From contig NC_049987.1 in the NCBI RefSeq assembly GCF_000003815.2, positions 5,226,116 through 5,290,115 of the forward strand: a stretch of 64,000 nt of DNA, written 5' to 3'. Positions 1 to 9,808 of this stretch are shown one piece after another (position 1 is the stretch's first letter; every line of letters starts with the position of its first letter). The translations under genes were made by a program, and so were the position numbers. The stretch comes from Branchiostoma floridae (taxonomy: Eukaryota > Chordata > Leptocardii > Amphioxiformes > Branchiostomatidae). The notes below the pieces were generated by a model. That model saw nothing but the letters and a program-made list of their open reading frames with translations, searched no databases and was not told where the DNA came from.

Positions 1-1690
1 GAGACTGTGTCCCCTCTCTCATTATACAGTCAGTGTGGGGGGAGAAACTCTTGAGAAAATGTGTCCCCGCTCCCCTTGTATTTAGAGAGCGGGGGGAGAG
101 ACACTCCTGAACATGTGTCTCTGTTCCCCCGTTCTATACAGCGTGGGGGGGGGGAGACTCCCAATACTGGGAATCTGTCTCCCCATTCTATTAACACAGT
201 GAGGGGGGGGACAGAAAATCCCGGGAAAATGTGTCCCCATTCTCGTAATACATTGGGGGGGGGGACAGAAAATCCTAGGAAAATGTGTCCCCATTCTCGT
301 AATACATTCAGCGAGGGGACAGAAAATCCTAAGAAAATGTGTCCCCATTCTCGTAATACATTCAGCTAGGAAAATGCAAGGACTTGGAAAATGTGTCCCC
401 ATTCTCGTAATACATTCTGTGAGGGGACAGAAAATCCTAGGAAAATGTGTCCCCATTCTCGTAATACATTAAGCGAGGGGACAGAAAATCCTAGGAAAAT
501 GTGTGTTGTAGTCATTCCGTGAGGGAAATGAAAATCCTAGGAAAATGTGTCCCCATTCATCTGTTGTAGTCACTCTGTGAGGGGACAGAAAATCCTAGGA
601 AAATCTGTCCCCATTCATCTGTTATATAGCCATTCAGTGGGGGGACAGAAAATCCTAGGACAATGTGTCCCCATTCTCGTAATACATTCAGTGAGGGGAC
701 TGAAAATCCTAGGAAAATGTGTCCCATTGTTGTAACACATAAGCGAGGGAACTGAAAATCCTAGGAAAATGAATTCCCATTCATCTGTTATAGTCATTCA
801 GTGAGGGGACTGAAAATCCTAGGAAAATCTGTCCCATTGTTGTAACACATAAGCGAGGGAACTGAAAATCCTAGGAAAATGAATTCCCATTCATCTGTTA
901 TAGTCATTCAGTGAGGGGACAGAAAATCCTAGGAAAATGTGTCCCCATTCATCTGTTATATAGTCATTCAGTGGTGGGACAGAAAGTCCTAGGAAAATGT
1001 GTCCCCATTCTCGTAATACATTCTGTGAGGGGACTGAAAATCCTAGGAAATTGTGTCCCCATTCTCGTAATACATTCTGTGAGGGGACTGAAAATCCTAG
1101 GAAAATGTGTCCCCATTCATCTGTTATATAGCCATTCAGTGGGGGGACAGAAAATCCTAGGACAATGTGTCCCCATTCTCGTAATACATTCAGTGAGGGG
1201 ACTGAAAATCCTAGGAAAATGTGTCCCCATTCATCTGTTGTAGTCATTTAGTGAGGGACTGAAAATCCTAGGAAAATGTGTACCCATTCATCTGTTATAG
1301 TCATTAAGTGAGGGGACTGAAAATCCTAGGAAAATGTGTCCCCATTCATCTGTTATAGTCATTCAGTGAGGGGACTGAAAATCCTAGGAAAATCTGTCCC
1401 ATTGTTGTAACACATAAGCGAGGGAACTGAAAATCCTAGGAAAATGTGTTCCCATTCATCAGTTATAGTCATTCTGAATTTCAGTGAGGGGACTGAAAAT
1501 CCTAGGAAAATCTGTCCCCATTCATCTGTTATACATTCCGTGAGGGGACAGAAAATCCCGGGAAAATGTGTCCGCATTCATCTGTTATACATTAAGTGAG
1601 GGGACAGAAAATCCTAGGAAAATGTGTACCCATTCATCTGTTATAGTCATTCAGTCGGTTACCCTGGGGAAATATGTCCCCATTCACCCA
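1..1690. repeat. Minisatellite of palindromic units
   Basis: About 30 tandem units of roughly 50–60 bp run from the window edge to about 1690. Each unit holds an imperfect palindrome: GGGGACA, then AAAATCCTAGGAAAAT, then TGTCCCC, so the unit can fold on itself around the 6-bp palindrome CCTAGG. Linkers alternate between two types, one reading CATTCTCGTAATACATT and one reading CATTCATCTGTTATA, giving a higher-order pattern. ORFs in this stretch are by-products of the repeat. The array continues left beyond the window, and degenerate units trail to about 1820. Confidence 0.93.
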
Positions 1691-2228
1691 TAATGTATTC
1701 GATGGCCAAAAAGAAACATTCAAATTTAGTGTCAAGGGATTATTTTCAAGTCGAGAAACATGTTTTAAATTTGACCACAGTGAGACTAGTTGACTTTTAG
1801 TTGAGGGGACATTAATCCCGAGTACCTTTGGGGATATGTTAACCTGGAATCCCTACAAATGCCAAACTAATGAGCCTTTTTCGTTCACTGACCGTTCATA
1901 TCTTTTTAATGCTGTATTACGAGATATGTCTTCAAGATGAAAAAAAGGGTGGGCATCGGAAGATCTAAGGGCACCGAAAATCTAATCTGCCCGGAAAATG
2001 GGCCCCCTTCTTTCAATCACTACAAAAAGTATGTTTGTTCTTTAAACATTCAAGTTTAAGATGTGCGTTACATTGAAAAACAGCTTTCAATGTTGAAATA
2101 TAGCATATAATAGTCTTTGTTGCTGTGGGCTTTCGTACTTTTAGGCCACGCCCACCGGCCTCAAATTGGACCAATGGCAGGAGGGGGACTGATTTTCCTG
2201 GGGAGACACATATTCCTGGAACACCGAT
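1691..2228. other. Intergenic stretch without a gene
   Basis: AT-rich unique-looking sequence with a few degenerate echoes of the preceding minisatellite near 1800–1850 and 2185–2215. I see no coding potential or RNA gene. Confidence 0.5.
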
Positions 2229-2637
2229 CTACCTAAGTCACGGGTTCCGCTCTAGGTTTTCCAGTGCTCGGTGACTTTTCGGCACTAGAAGCCGAGTGCT
2301 AAGATCAGTTCGGCACTGGAAGCCGAGTGCTATGATATCATTTCATGATCTTTCAGCACTGTTTAGCGATGGTAGTTCTGTTTTGAAATAATGTTCTTCA
2401 TTGTATCACTTGAATAGTATGTACGTTCGGAGTTTGCTTTCACAGTTGCGCCATGTTATCATTATCTTTACCTTGAATATTGGTTAGAAAGCTCGGAAAA
2501 TAAATGCCACTCAGACGCTCTGCGTCTCACCACTGGACACCTAGTGCGGACGTAACTTCGGCACAAGACTTCTAGTGCGGAAGGCCCCTTCCGCACTAGA
2601 CACCGAGTGCTGAGAGAGGAACCCGTGACTTCGGTAG
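2229..2637. mobile_element. MITE-like element with inverted ends
   Basis: About 409 bp bounded by inverted ends that share AAGTCACGGGTTCC (left, 2229 onward; right, ending 2637). Just inside both ends lie repeated motifs of the type TCGGCACTAGAAGCCGAGTG, in both orientations. There is no transposase ORF, so it is a non-autonomous DNA element if mobile. Target-site duplication not resolved. Confidence 0.6.
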
Positions 2638-2639
2638 TT

Positions 2640-2775
2640 TTGCTGAAAAAAACAACAACTTGACTCTGAATTTGGTCTAGAAACGAATTGAAATTTGAAG
2701 CGTTAATTTGAACATCCAAACAATGTTCCTGTGACTTCATGCACGTCACCTAGTAAAATCATGATGAACTGCAAC
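2640..2775 (+). repeat. Interspersed repeat R (3' flank of OTU copy 1)
   Basis: This stretch matches 29145–29290 next to OTU copy 2 and a split copy at 7318–7419/8133–8290. Shared landmarks are TTGACTCTGAATTTGGTC, AAACAATGTT and CGCCAC-TAGT. It marks the left end of the duplicated OTU block in copies 1 and 2. A further inverted fragment lies at 34270–34370. Origin unknown. Confidence 0.7.
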
Positions 2776-3050
2776 CCTTGCAGGTAGTTTGGTGTTTACT
2801 GATCGCCAAAAGAGTTTTGGTACTTTATACGAGTCAATAGACAGCTTAAGTGATAAAATCTAAATAAAAACTTATACAAATTGCATAATTTGCATGATCA
2901 ATGATATTGCTTATTAATTTTGGTTACTAATAATTCATTGTCATTCCATGATAGGATGTAACGTTAACTGAGAAACTAAAAGGAATGCAAAGTTATGCAA
3001 ATCAATGAGAAAATACTATAACTAAATCATTAGTTATGAATGATGCGAAC

Positions 3051-3062
3051 TTCATACTCACT
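3051..3062 (-). promoter_or_regulatory. Conserved splice donor downstream of OTU stop (copy 1)
   Basis: On the minus strand GTGAGTATGAA follows the stop codon by about 170 bp. The same donor-like string lies after the stop in copy 2 (29838–29848) and copy 3 (11946–11956). Conservation in all three suggests a 3'UTR intron, which could expose the mRNA to nonsense-mediated decay. The matching acceptor was not identified. Confidence 0.45.
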
Positions 3063-3230
3063 CGGGCCCCATATTCCTCTGCTTCGGATCGGTACAAACA
3101 GGCAAACATCTCCCTCCCGCTCGGGAATCGTCACTCCCATATTTGTCAGATTTGTCACCGTACTCCTCGTCACTCCGGCCCGACCAGTGCCCCCGGTACC
3201 CCCACCCCACCCCGAGGCCGATCCAGTCTC

Positions 3231-6113
3231 TCAGCCTCCCACGAACCTGACGGCATCGTAGTGCTCTCCGCCCGGGGTAGTCAGGTAGGCCAAGACCAGC
3301 GGGGTTCCTGACTCCTCGCCCTCTGGCGGCAGCACCATGACCTGCATGTCGGTGCTGGTGATCAGCACCACCTCTCTTGAAGTAAAATCCGCCAAAGCGA
3401 TCGGCAGGACGTCTGCTACATCCGAGCACCAGTGGCCCCGCCGTGCCAGCCTGTCCAACTCCTGTTGGAACGCCCAGAAACCGCCCGGTACCGCTACGCA
3501 GAACTTCTCACTGTGGGCCCTGATATGGTGGACTAGGTCTTTACGGAGCTGCAGGGCGGTGGTGTCAATACGGGGGTCTCCTCTGCCGAGTTGTCTGGCG
3601 GCCGCACCGAAAAAACAATCCCCATTCCGTGGCACTGGGTCGATCTGGAAGCCTGCTCTTGCGATGTTCTTGAGGAGGATTTCTTCTCTCGTCTTCGAGA
3701 CGGGTGTCGTCTGCCCGCGTGATGGTTTGGGCGGGGAAACGGGGAGGTCGATGACTGATTCGAAGGATCCGGATGACGAGCTGCTCTCAGTGTCAGACTC
3801 TGTCGTTAATGTAGAGACATCTGAGACGTCATCAGAAAAGCTGCTACTCTCAGACTCTGTCGTTAATGTAGAGACATCTGAGACGTCATCAGAACAGCGG
3901 CTACTCTCAGACTCTGTCGCTAATGTAGAGACATCAGAGACGTTATCAGAAAAGCTGCTACTCTCAGACTCTGTCGTTAATGTAGAGACATCTGAGACGT
4001 CATCAGAAAAGCTGCTATCTCCAGAGAGTGCGTCCTCGTTGCTTTGCGTGGTCTTCACTGAGACTTCGTCCTCGTTGCTTAGTGTGCACTTCACTGAGAG
4101 TGCGTCTTCCTTGCTTTGCGTGGTCTTCACTGAGACTGCGTCCTCGTTGCTTAGTGTGCACTTCACTGAGAGTGCGTCTTCCTCGCTTTTCGTGGTCTTC
4201 ACTGAGACTGCGTCCTCGTTGCTTTGTGTGGTCTTCACTGAGAATGCGTCCTCGATGTTCTGTGTGGTCTTCACACTTCTGGGCTGCTCAGGCCACGCAA
4301 TCTTCCTGGTCTTCAAATTCGAGTCCCGCGTGAAGCAACTGAGTAAGTTTTGTTTCACCTTCCCCGAGCGTCGCTTAACCTTCCTTTCGAACCTGCATTC
4401 ACAGAAAAATATCCTAACCTCATGCATCTATTAGAATATTTAGATTTAACACATGATTGAAAAAAGAGATAGGAGAGTCTTGTCAACGGTATAACGGTAT
4501 ATTAATGAATGAAACACAGAAGATGAAAACAGAATCGCAGAAAAGTAAGCCCCTGTGTGGAAACGTGACCGAAACATTAGGATAGGGCTATTGAACGATT
4601 TCTTTCCATCTATACACGTATAATCACGACCGTAATAAATAGTAGTTTTAAAGGTTAGCGAAGCAACGAATATCAGAGTTACTATATATGACCAACATAA
4701 ATTTACTACAAACGGTTCTGTATAGTTCTTTGCTGTCTTTTTTTATTCAAGTTGGAGGGCCACGATTACAGACGCATTCATATTGACAAACTTATATCAG
4801 CGAAAAAACTTATATCAACTATACATATATACAAAAGACATCAATACAAAACTTTAACGAAATACGATGATGACCATACATGTACTTGTAACAAAATGTA
4901 CGTGTGATCAACAATATCCACGAAGCAAATGATACTGTTATTGGAGGCCCACATCCTTAACCAAAGGGCCGTCAAATTCAACACATTAAATCTAAAACCT
5001 AAAAGAACGCACAGAGTTTCATTAGTCACGTATGAGCACATTTAATAGAAATTTTTCTTCTAACAGTGATGTATTTTTAAAGGTAAACACACGTACCTCG
5101 AAATTTTCGATGGCTATCAGTCCATCTTGTTCAGAAAGTAGTCAGTATTTGAAATATTTTGTAGTAATGATGAAATTTTGCGTGATAGCCAAGATTTATG
5201 AGTTTACGGACGATGAATACAGTCGCGGCTTTCGAGGAGAAATAGAGAGATTTTGGCATTTTCAGAAAGTGACAAGAAGTTTTGTACTTTGTGTCCTGTG
5301 AGCCGAGTTATTTTGCCAAGGAGGGAAAACCGTTCATTGGTGTAAGTATGGCAACGGAGTAAGTAATGGGCGACTTGTTCTATTTCTCGCTGTTATGATA
5401 GCAAAGACGAAATTTTAGCAGTCGAGGTTTCGTTTGGTTTGGTTTGGTTTGAAAACAGATCTCCATCTCCACATATGTCACTATCTTTAATGGGGTCCGG
5501 GTGATTTGTAGAGAATCACCAATTCTAGACGGAAGGATTTTGCACCATCATCACACCGCACCATCACACGTGTGGGTGTTCTTTAACGTGTGTAAGGTGT
5601 GGTTCTCCCCAAACACGGGACCACCATCCTATCCTAGTAACGGCCCTAGCCGAATCTAGGTACTCATTTTTACCTGAGTAAAGTGAGGAAAGCCGTGGAA
5701 AGTGCCTTTCCCAAGGACGCAAGATTGGTGACACGGCAGGATTCGAACACGAGACCTCTCGGTCCCGAGCCAAACAAGCTGCCGCTGCGCCACACGATCT
5801 CACATTAAACTGAGGAACTAACGAAACCTTGGTATTTTCCTTTCAGGCTGCGAACGAAAAAGACAACCCTACTATCCATGCATCACTATGAGTTTATATA
5901 CAATGTATTTAGAAGCTATACCCTTCGCCTTCCTATATTTACCACAAATTTATCAGAGGCTCAGAGTACCTTGGCAATGTTGTGTACACTAGCGCTTTGG
6001 AAAACTTTAACGTAATGTTTTCACATAGGATTTAACGTTACTTACCAGGTCTCCTTGGCTTGAGGCACCGGGTCAAAATTCACTGGATGAACTTTTGTGT
6101 TCGTACAACCCAT
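3231..6113 (-). CDS. OTU-type cysteine protease, copy 1 (two exons)
   Basis: Predicted deubiquitinase of the OTU superfamily, about 409 residues. Exon 1 is 6113–6046 and begins MGCTNTKVHPVN; exon 2 is 4392–3231. The donor is TG|GTAAG and the acceptor is GAATGCAG|GTTCG; the join rebuilds a Trp codon and keeps frame. A single-exon start near 4427 is possible but would read through the acceptor; all three paralogues keep exon 1, so I prefer the spliced form. Gly2-Cys3 predicts N-myristoylation plus palmitoylation, followed by a basic stretch (FERKVKRRSGKVK). Then come seven 12-residue units of type SVKTTQSNEDAV, four 19-residue Ser/Asp-rich units containing DDVSDVSTLTTES, and the C-terminal OTU domain. 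The domain has the Cys motif NGDCFF and the His motif GEHYDAV. The family motif is usually DGNC; here Asp and Asn are swapped. The 1.65-kb intron holds a SINE absent from copy 2. Substrate unknown. Confidence 0.85.
5430..5812 (-). mobile_element. tRNA-derived SINE in OTU copy 1 intron
   Basis: Read on the minus strand, the element starts with a tRNA-like head (A box TGGCGCAGCGG, B box GTTCGAATCC) near 5800. A body follows with CCTTGGGAAAGGCACTTTCC, ACTCAGGTAAAAATGAGTACC and ACGTTAAAGAACACC. The last motif resembles the conserved Nin-type SINE core known from many metazoans (from memory, not aligned). OTU copy 2 has the empty site: there TTTAGCAG joins AGGAACTGATG directly, so the insertion postdates the duplication or was lost. 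Confidence 0.85.
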
Positions 6114-6194
6114 GTTGGGTATTATTTTCGTTCTCTATAATGTATAAGTTAAGTATAGAAATTTCTTTAGAAGAGAATTTCTCGATAAGCGTTG

Positions 6195-6645
6195 AACAAG
6201 CGTGCGCGATCTGTATGAGACGCTAGTGGCTTGTTTACGTCGCTAAAACTGTGTTGACGTTCCACGGTAACGTTTGTGACGTTCCAGAACAGGTTTCAAG
6301 TAGCGCGAGCTTCCCATCATGCTTTGCGCACTCCAGAAGTCATTTCGAACAAAGTTTAACAAGTTATAGTTACTTAACCGTATTTTCTGCACCTGAGTTG
6401 AGTTGATGTCAGTTCTTACGTTGTCAATGAAGTCCGAAGTCCAAACAAAGAGATCATGAAATTCATAATTGAAAGTATGACTAGTGGCTTGTGTTTACGT
6501 CTCTGAAAACTACATGTGTTGACGTTCCACGGTAACGTTTGTGACGTTCTGGAACAACTTTTAAACAGCGCGAGCTTCCCATGATGCTTTGCGCACTACA
6601 AAAGTAATTTCTGAACAAGTTGCCGTTACTTTACTTTACTTTGGT
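6195..6645 (-). promoter_or_regulatory. OTU copy 1 promoter module, tandemly doubled
   Basis: The 5' flank of exon 1 contains a block of about 150 bp (GACGTTCCACGGTAACGTTT, then GCGCGAGCTTCCCAT, then TTTGCGCACT). It is repeated at about 6225–6365 and 6480–6620. The same block occurs once upstream of copy 2 (33200–33345) and once upstream of copy 3 (9595–9720). Retention at the 5' end of every copy argues for a promoter or 5'UTR. TGACGTT/TTACGTC motifs are CRE-like half sites; their binding is not shown. Confidence 0.55.
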
Positions 6646-6662
6646 CGAGATCCCGCTCAAAA

Positions 6663-6775
6663 CTAGCCTGGAGTCCAGCCTTGTTGTGCCTTTAGTCGCT
6701 CCCCGAGGGCACGCTTCCGCTAACAAAGGAATCACACCTTCGTAGAGTGACTAAAAGCACATCAAGACTAGGATC
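6663..6775. mobile_element. Hairpin MITE at the 5' end of OTU copy 1
   Basis: An inverted repeat opens with CTAGCCTGGAGTCCAGCCTT and closes with the diverged complement AAGACTAGGATCC. Equivalent hairpins are at 9425–9540 (intact) and 33382–33420 (truncated). All three sit at the same place relative to the OTU promoter, so the hairpin was there before the copies separated, or it forms part of the duplicated unit. Confidence 0.65.
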
Positions 6776-6785
6776 CGAGACTTGA

Positions 6786-6905
6786 GAGCGTCTTCACTTT
6801 GCACCATCGCACACCTGGGCATAGTGGGGAACGTTCTTTAACAAACAGGGAATACCGGACCTCCATTCAACGTTCTATCCGAGGGACGTCCCTTGCTTGT
6901 CGAAG
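6786..6905 (-). mobile_element. SINE fragment
   Basis: Body-only fragment of the tRNA-SINE family: TTTGCACCATCGCACACC, GAACGTTCTTTAACAAACA and CAACGTTCTATCCGAGGGAC on the plus strand are complements of the SINE core. The tRNA head is missing. Confidence 0.65.
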
Positions 6906-7317
6906 CTAGGACCTGGTCTAGATGCCGAAACGTCCTGATACACACGCACAGGAACACCGCATATGGTTCGTAAAATATTATAAAGCTGTGATTTCATAGA
7001 AATGCAAGGACTATGCATATGCTCTTTTCCTGCGGGAAGAACGCACGGCATTGGTCTCTTCATGTCAACTCTCTCGGGAAAAACTTTCTCTCAGGCGTAA
7101 AATTACAGAACCCTCGTTTTAGGAACGAACACAAACCGGGTCTGCATATACTACAAAGGTACTGAGTCATGAGTTAATGTATCCGAAAAATATACATGTG
7201 CGAAAAAATATTTCCAAGTGCATGATAGCTAGAACGTACGGGTGTTAATGCCCAAGGTCAGGTTCAGACAGGTTAAAAGTTTTAATGTAATCCTCTAAGA
7301 CTAATGAATAAAAAGGG
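6906..7317. other. Intergenic stretch without a gene
   Basis: No supported coding exon, RNA gene or clear repeat was seen between the SINE fragment and repeat R. Confidence 0.4.
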
Positions 7318-7419
7318 GACCAAAGAAAAACGTTCGCCCTGAATTTGGTCCAGAAACGTATAAATTGATCATCAATTCCAAACAATGTTGCAGAATCCGG
7401 ACTTCATGCCCGCCACCTA

Positions 7420-8132
7420 TAGCCTGGGTACCATCCGGATAGTAGTTCGCTCCTATGTTCGCTTCTGCTATCCGTCTGGAGACTTGCACATTCAAACCGT
7501 TTGGTGGTAAAATCAGTTAATGAGCGAATCAAGGAATGGTTTCTAGAGCGCTGGTTCGATGACAACCGGCCCTCTCGCAAGTGACGGAGGGTGTTTCCGG
7601 TGTTGGAACACCGGCTCGAAGGAGCGCTTGAATCCATTCCATAATTCGCTCATATGATGAGATGGTCCGCGTTCCCAGACGGAAACACAGTGAAGCGACT
7701 GTATATAGTGTATAGTGAATGTCAGAGCTAGAAGCGACGGTATATAGTATATAATGAACGCCGGAACGAACTACTTTCCGGATGGTACCCAGGCTAAAAC
7801 AGTGAAGCGACTGTATATAGTGTATAGTGAATGTCAGAGCTAGAAGCGACGGCATATAGTACATAATGAACGCCGGAGCAAACTACTTTCCGGATGGTAC
7901 CCAGGCTAAAACAGTGAAGCGACTGTATATAGTGTATAGTGAATGTCAGAGCTAGAAGCGACGGCATATAGTACATAATGAACGCCGGAGCAAACTACTT
8001 TCCGGATGGTACCCAGGCTAAAACAGTGAAGCGACTGTATATAGTGTATAGTGAATGTCAGAGCTAGAAGCGACGGCATATAGTACATAATGAACGCCGG
8101 AGCAAACTACTTTCCGGATGGTACCCAGGCTA
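7420..8132. mobile_element. Mutator-type MITE with 9-bp TSD
   Basis: Ends are TAGCCTGGGTACCATCCGG and its complement CCGGATGGTACCCAGGCTA. The element is flanked by the exact 9-bp direct repeat CGCCACCTA (7411–7419 and 8133–8141). The related loci at about 2745 and 29235 show the unoccupied target (CGTCACCTAGT and CGCCACTTAGT). A 9-bp duplication is typical of Mutator-like elements. There is no transposase. The right end, including the terminal inverted repeat, has been amplified as a 112-bp tandem repeat. A second, single-copy member is at 27264–27673. Confidence 0.88.
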
Positions 8133-8134
8133 CG
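7687..8134 (+). repeat. 112-bp tandem repeat inside the MITE
   Basis: Four units of exactly 112 bp (starts 7687, 7799, 7911, 8023), each ending in the element's terminal inverted repeat. Units 2–4 appear identical, while unit 1 differs at several bases, so the expansion to four is recent. The three near-identical small ORFs here are by-products. Confidence 0.92.
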
Positions 8135-8317
8135 CCACCTAGTAAAAGCGTGAAAACTGCAACCCTTTGGATGTACAATTAACGAGACGACTGGCGATTC
8201 AATCGCACTTTACAGAGCTAAACAGCAGCACCAGCACACTATGGGAAAACAACTTTGTTTGACATGTTTTCACTGGTTGTTCATGAGTGATGCGGGCCGA
8301 GGGTTTTACCATTACGT

Positions 8318-8760
8318 GGGATCGCGTGGCGCAACGGCAGCGTGTTTGGCTCAGGACCTAGGGTTTGAATCACCGATCTTGTGCCTTTAGGAGAGGCAAT
8401 CCTTCTCACTTCACTCAGGTGAAAATGAGTACCTTGCTTGTTTCGGCTAGGGACGTCCATCGGATAGGGCGTTGAAAGGATCCGGAGGTCCCCTTTTCTG
8501 GAGCTACACACCTCACGCACGTTAAAGAACCCACCACACAAAGTAGGAGCATGCCCCAGCCGGTGCAAAAGCCTTCTGTCTGGAGTTGGTGATTCACCTC
8601 GGACGGAGGCTTAACGAACCTCCGTCTCGTATAAGCCGTATGGTAATTTACATCATTCACCCCCAACGGGAGACTTGGCGCATCCCCTATCAGCCTCGAA
8701 AGGGTATGTTACCCCGTAAGGCCTAGGTCCCAATTCCCAACACGGGGGCTGGCCAGGTAG
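8318..8760 (+). mobile_element. tRNA-derived SINE
   Basis: tRNA-like head with A box TGGCGCAACGG and B box GGTTTGAATCA at 8324–8375. A body follows with ACTCAGGTGAAAATGAGTACC and ACGTTAAAGAACCCACCAC, then a tail rich in GGAGGTCCGT-type segments. Same family as the elements at 5430, 33830 and 49855. Confidence 0.85.
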
Positions 8761-8920
8761 CCACGTGTTTTAGAAACGAAAAATATAATAGGAAAGGCAG
8801 CACAGCACACAGAACGTAAAAAGATTAGCAAGAGCATAATTTGTGTATATTTCTTGGTAAACACTTTTATTTTCCGTCAACGTTACCATCCCGTTCGGGC
8901 CCCGTTTCGGAAATGAGACC

Positions 8921-9243
8921 TAAGCCTAAGGCCTCCATGATCATGACATTTCCAAACCGGGGCCCGGCGGGGCAGCTTTCGGGAACGATAAGTATGACAT
9001 AATTCAAAGACACCAAACTATACATGACATTAAGAGAATAGTCGTGGGTAGTATTTGTGTATATCTTTACGTGTAACCCTAACCCGGGAGCCTCAGCCCC
9101 CACCCCCACCCCTACTTTGCCCCTCGCGGAGTCATCTGGGGGTATAGATATGTAGATGTAGACGTGTATATCTCTATTTTTCGTTTTCACAAACAGCCCG
9201 GCGGGGCCCCGGTTGAAAGATTGAAAATGTGCCGTTAGCCTTA
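8921..9243. mobile_element. MITE family B (GGGGCCCGG ends), copy 1
   Basis: Inverted ends: TTTCCAAACCGGGGCCCGG with CAGCTTTCGGGAACGA on the left, and CCCGGCGGGGCCCCGGTT near the right end followed by GTTAGCCTTA. The interior has no ORF that recurs in other copies. Related copies lie at 33604–33818, 38983–39208 and 42890–43108. Confidence 0.75.
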
Positions 9244-9424
9244 GTTGAAAATAGAAGTCAACACTTAACAAGTTGCAGACGTATCATTCTTTCATTTACG
9301 AATTCTATGAACTCATTGCTTGGACTATCAACAACTTTAGAACTGACACCGACTGAACTGAAGGAAATCAAGTCCCTGGTGGATGGAGTCAAGTGAAAGA
9401 CGCTCTCAAGTCTGTTTAATTTCG

Positions 9425-9540
9425 CTAGCCTGGAGTCCAGTCTTGTTGGGCTTTTAGTCGCTCACAGAAGGTACGTTTCCCTTGTTGGCGCTAGCCTACC
9501 TTCAGGGAGCGACTAAAAGTACAACAAGACTACAGGCTAG
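9425..9540. mobile_element. Hairpin MITE at the 5' end of OTU copy 3
   Basis: Near-perfect inverted repeat: CTAGCCTGGAGTCCAGTCTT at the left, and AACAAGACTACAGGCTAG at the right, with a nested arm around GCGACTAAAAG. It lies immediately outside the conserved OTU promoter block, as in copies 1 and 2. Confidence 0.75.
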
Positions 9541-9589
9541 TTTTGAGCGGGAGCTCGTCCAAAGTAACGGTACGTTCGTAAGTTGTTAA

Positions 9590-9808
9590 GAAATTACTTC
9601 TAGAGTGCGCAAAGCATCATGGGAAGCTCGCGCTACTTGAAAGCTGTTCCGGAACGTCACAAACGTTACCGTGGAACGTCAACACTGTTTTAGCGACGTA
9701 AACAAGCCACTAGCGACTCGTACAGATCGCGTACGCTTGTAAGACGCTTACGGAGATATTCACTGACGTATAGAAATCGACATTTGTTGAAACGTACCCA
9801 TTATAATT
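9590..9808 (+). promoter_or_regulatory. OTU copy 3 promoter module
   Basis: Reverse-orientation equivalent of the blocks upstream of copies 1 and 2: AGTGCGCAAAGCATCATGGG, AGCTCGCGCT, AACGTTACCGTGGAACGTCA, GACGTAAACAAGCCACTAGC. It ends about 30–60 bp before the exon 1 ATG at 9809. Confidence 0.55.

Larger units (their letters stand above)
7318..8290 (+). repeat. Interspersed repeat R split by a MITE
   Basis: 7318–7419 and 8133–8290 together match the 29150–29450 flank of OTU copy 2 (CTGAATTTGGTC, AAACAATGTTGC, then CTGGCGATT, CACTTTACAGAG, GGAAAACAACTTT). The interruption is the MITE at 7420–8132, so this locus is a filled site and copies 1 and 2 show the empty site. Confidence 0.75.

Noticed and set aside
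1-1690. Possible CRISPR array
   Set aside because: Repeats are long, contiguous and variable without unique spacers, and the genome is clearly animal; it is a minisatellite.
3337-4434. Long plus-strand ORF opposite OTU copy 1 (and 30075–31229 opposite copy 2)
   Set aside because: It is the shadow of the OTU frame through the tandem repeats; no domain, and the minus strand has the conserved OTU motifs.
5564-5803. True tRNA genes at the SINE heads (5.8, 8.3, 34.2, 37.8 and 50.1 kb)
   Set aside because: A and B boxes are present, but the cloverleaf cannot be completed and SINE bodies follow directly.
7529-8088. Three near-identical small proteins beginning MYYMPSLL
   Set aside because: They follow the 112-bp non-coding tandem repeat inside a MITE.
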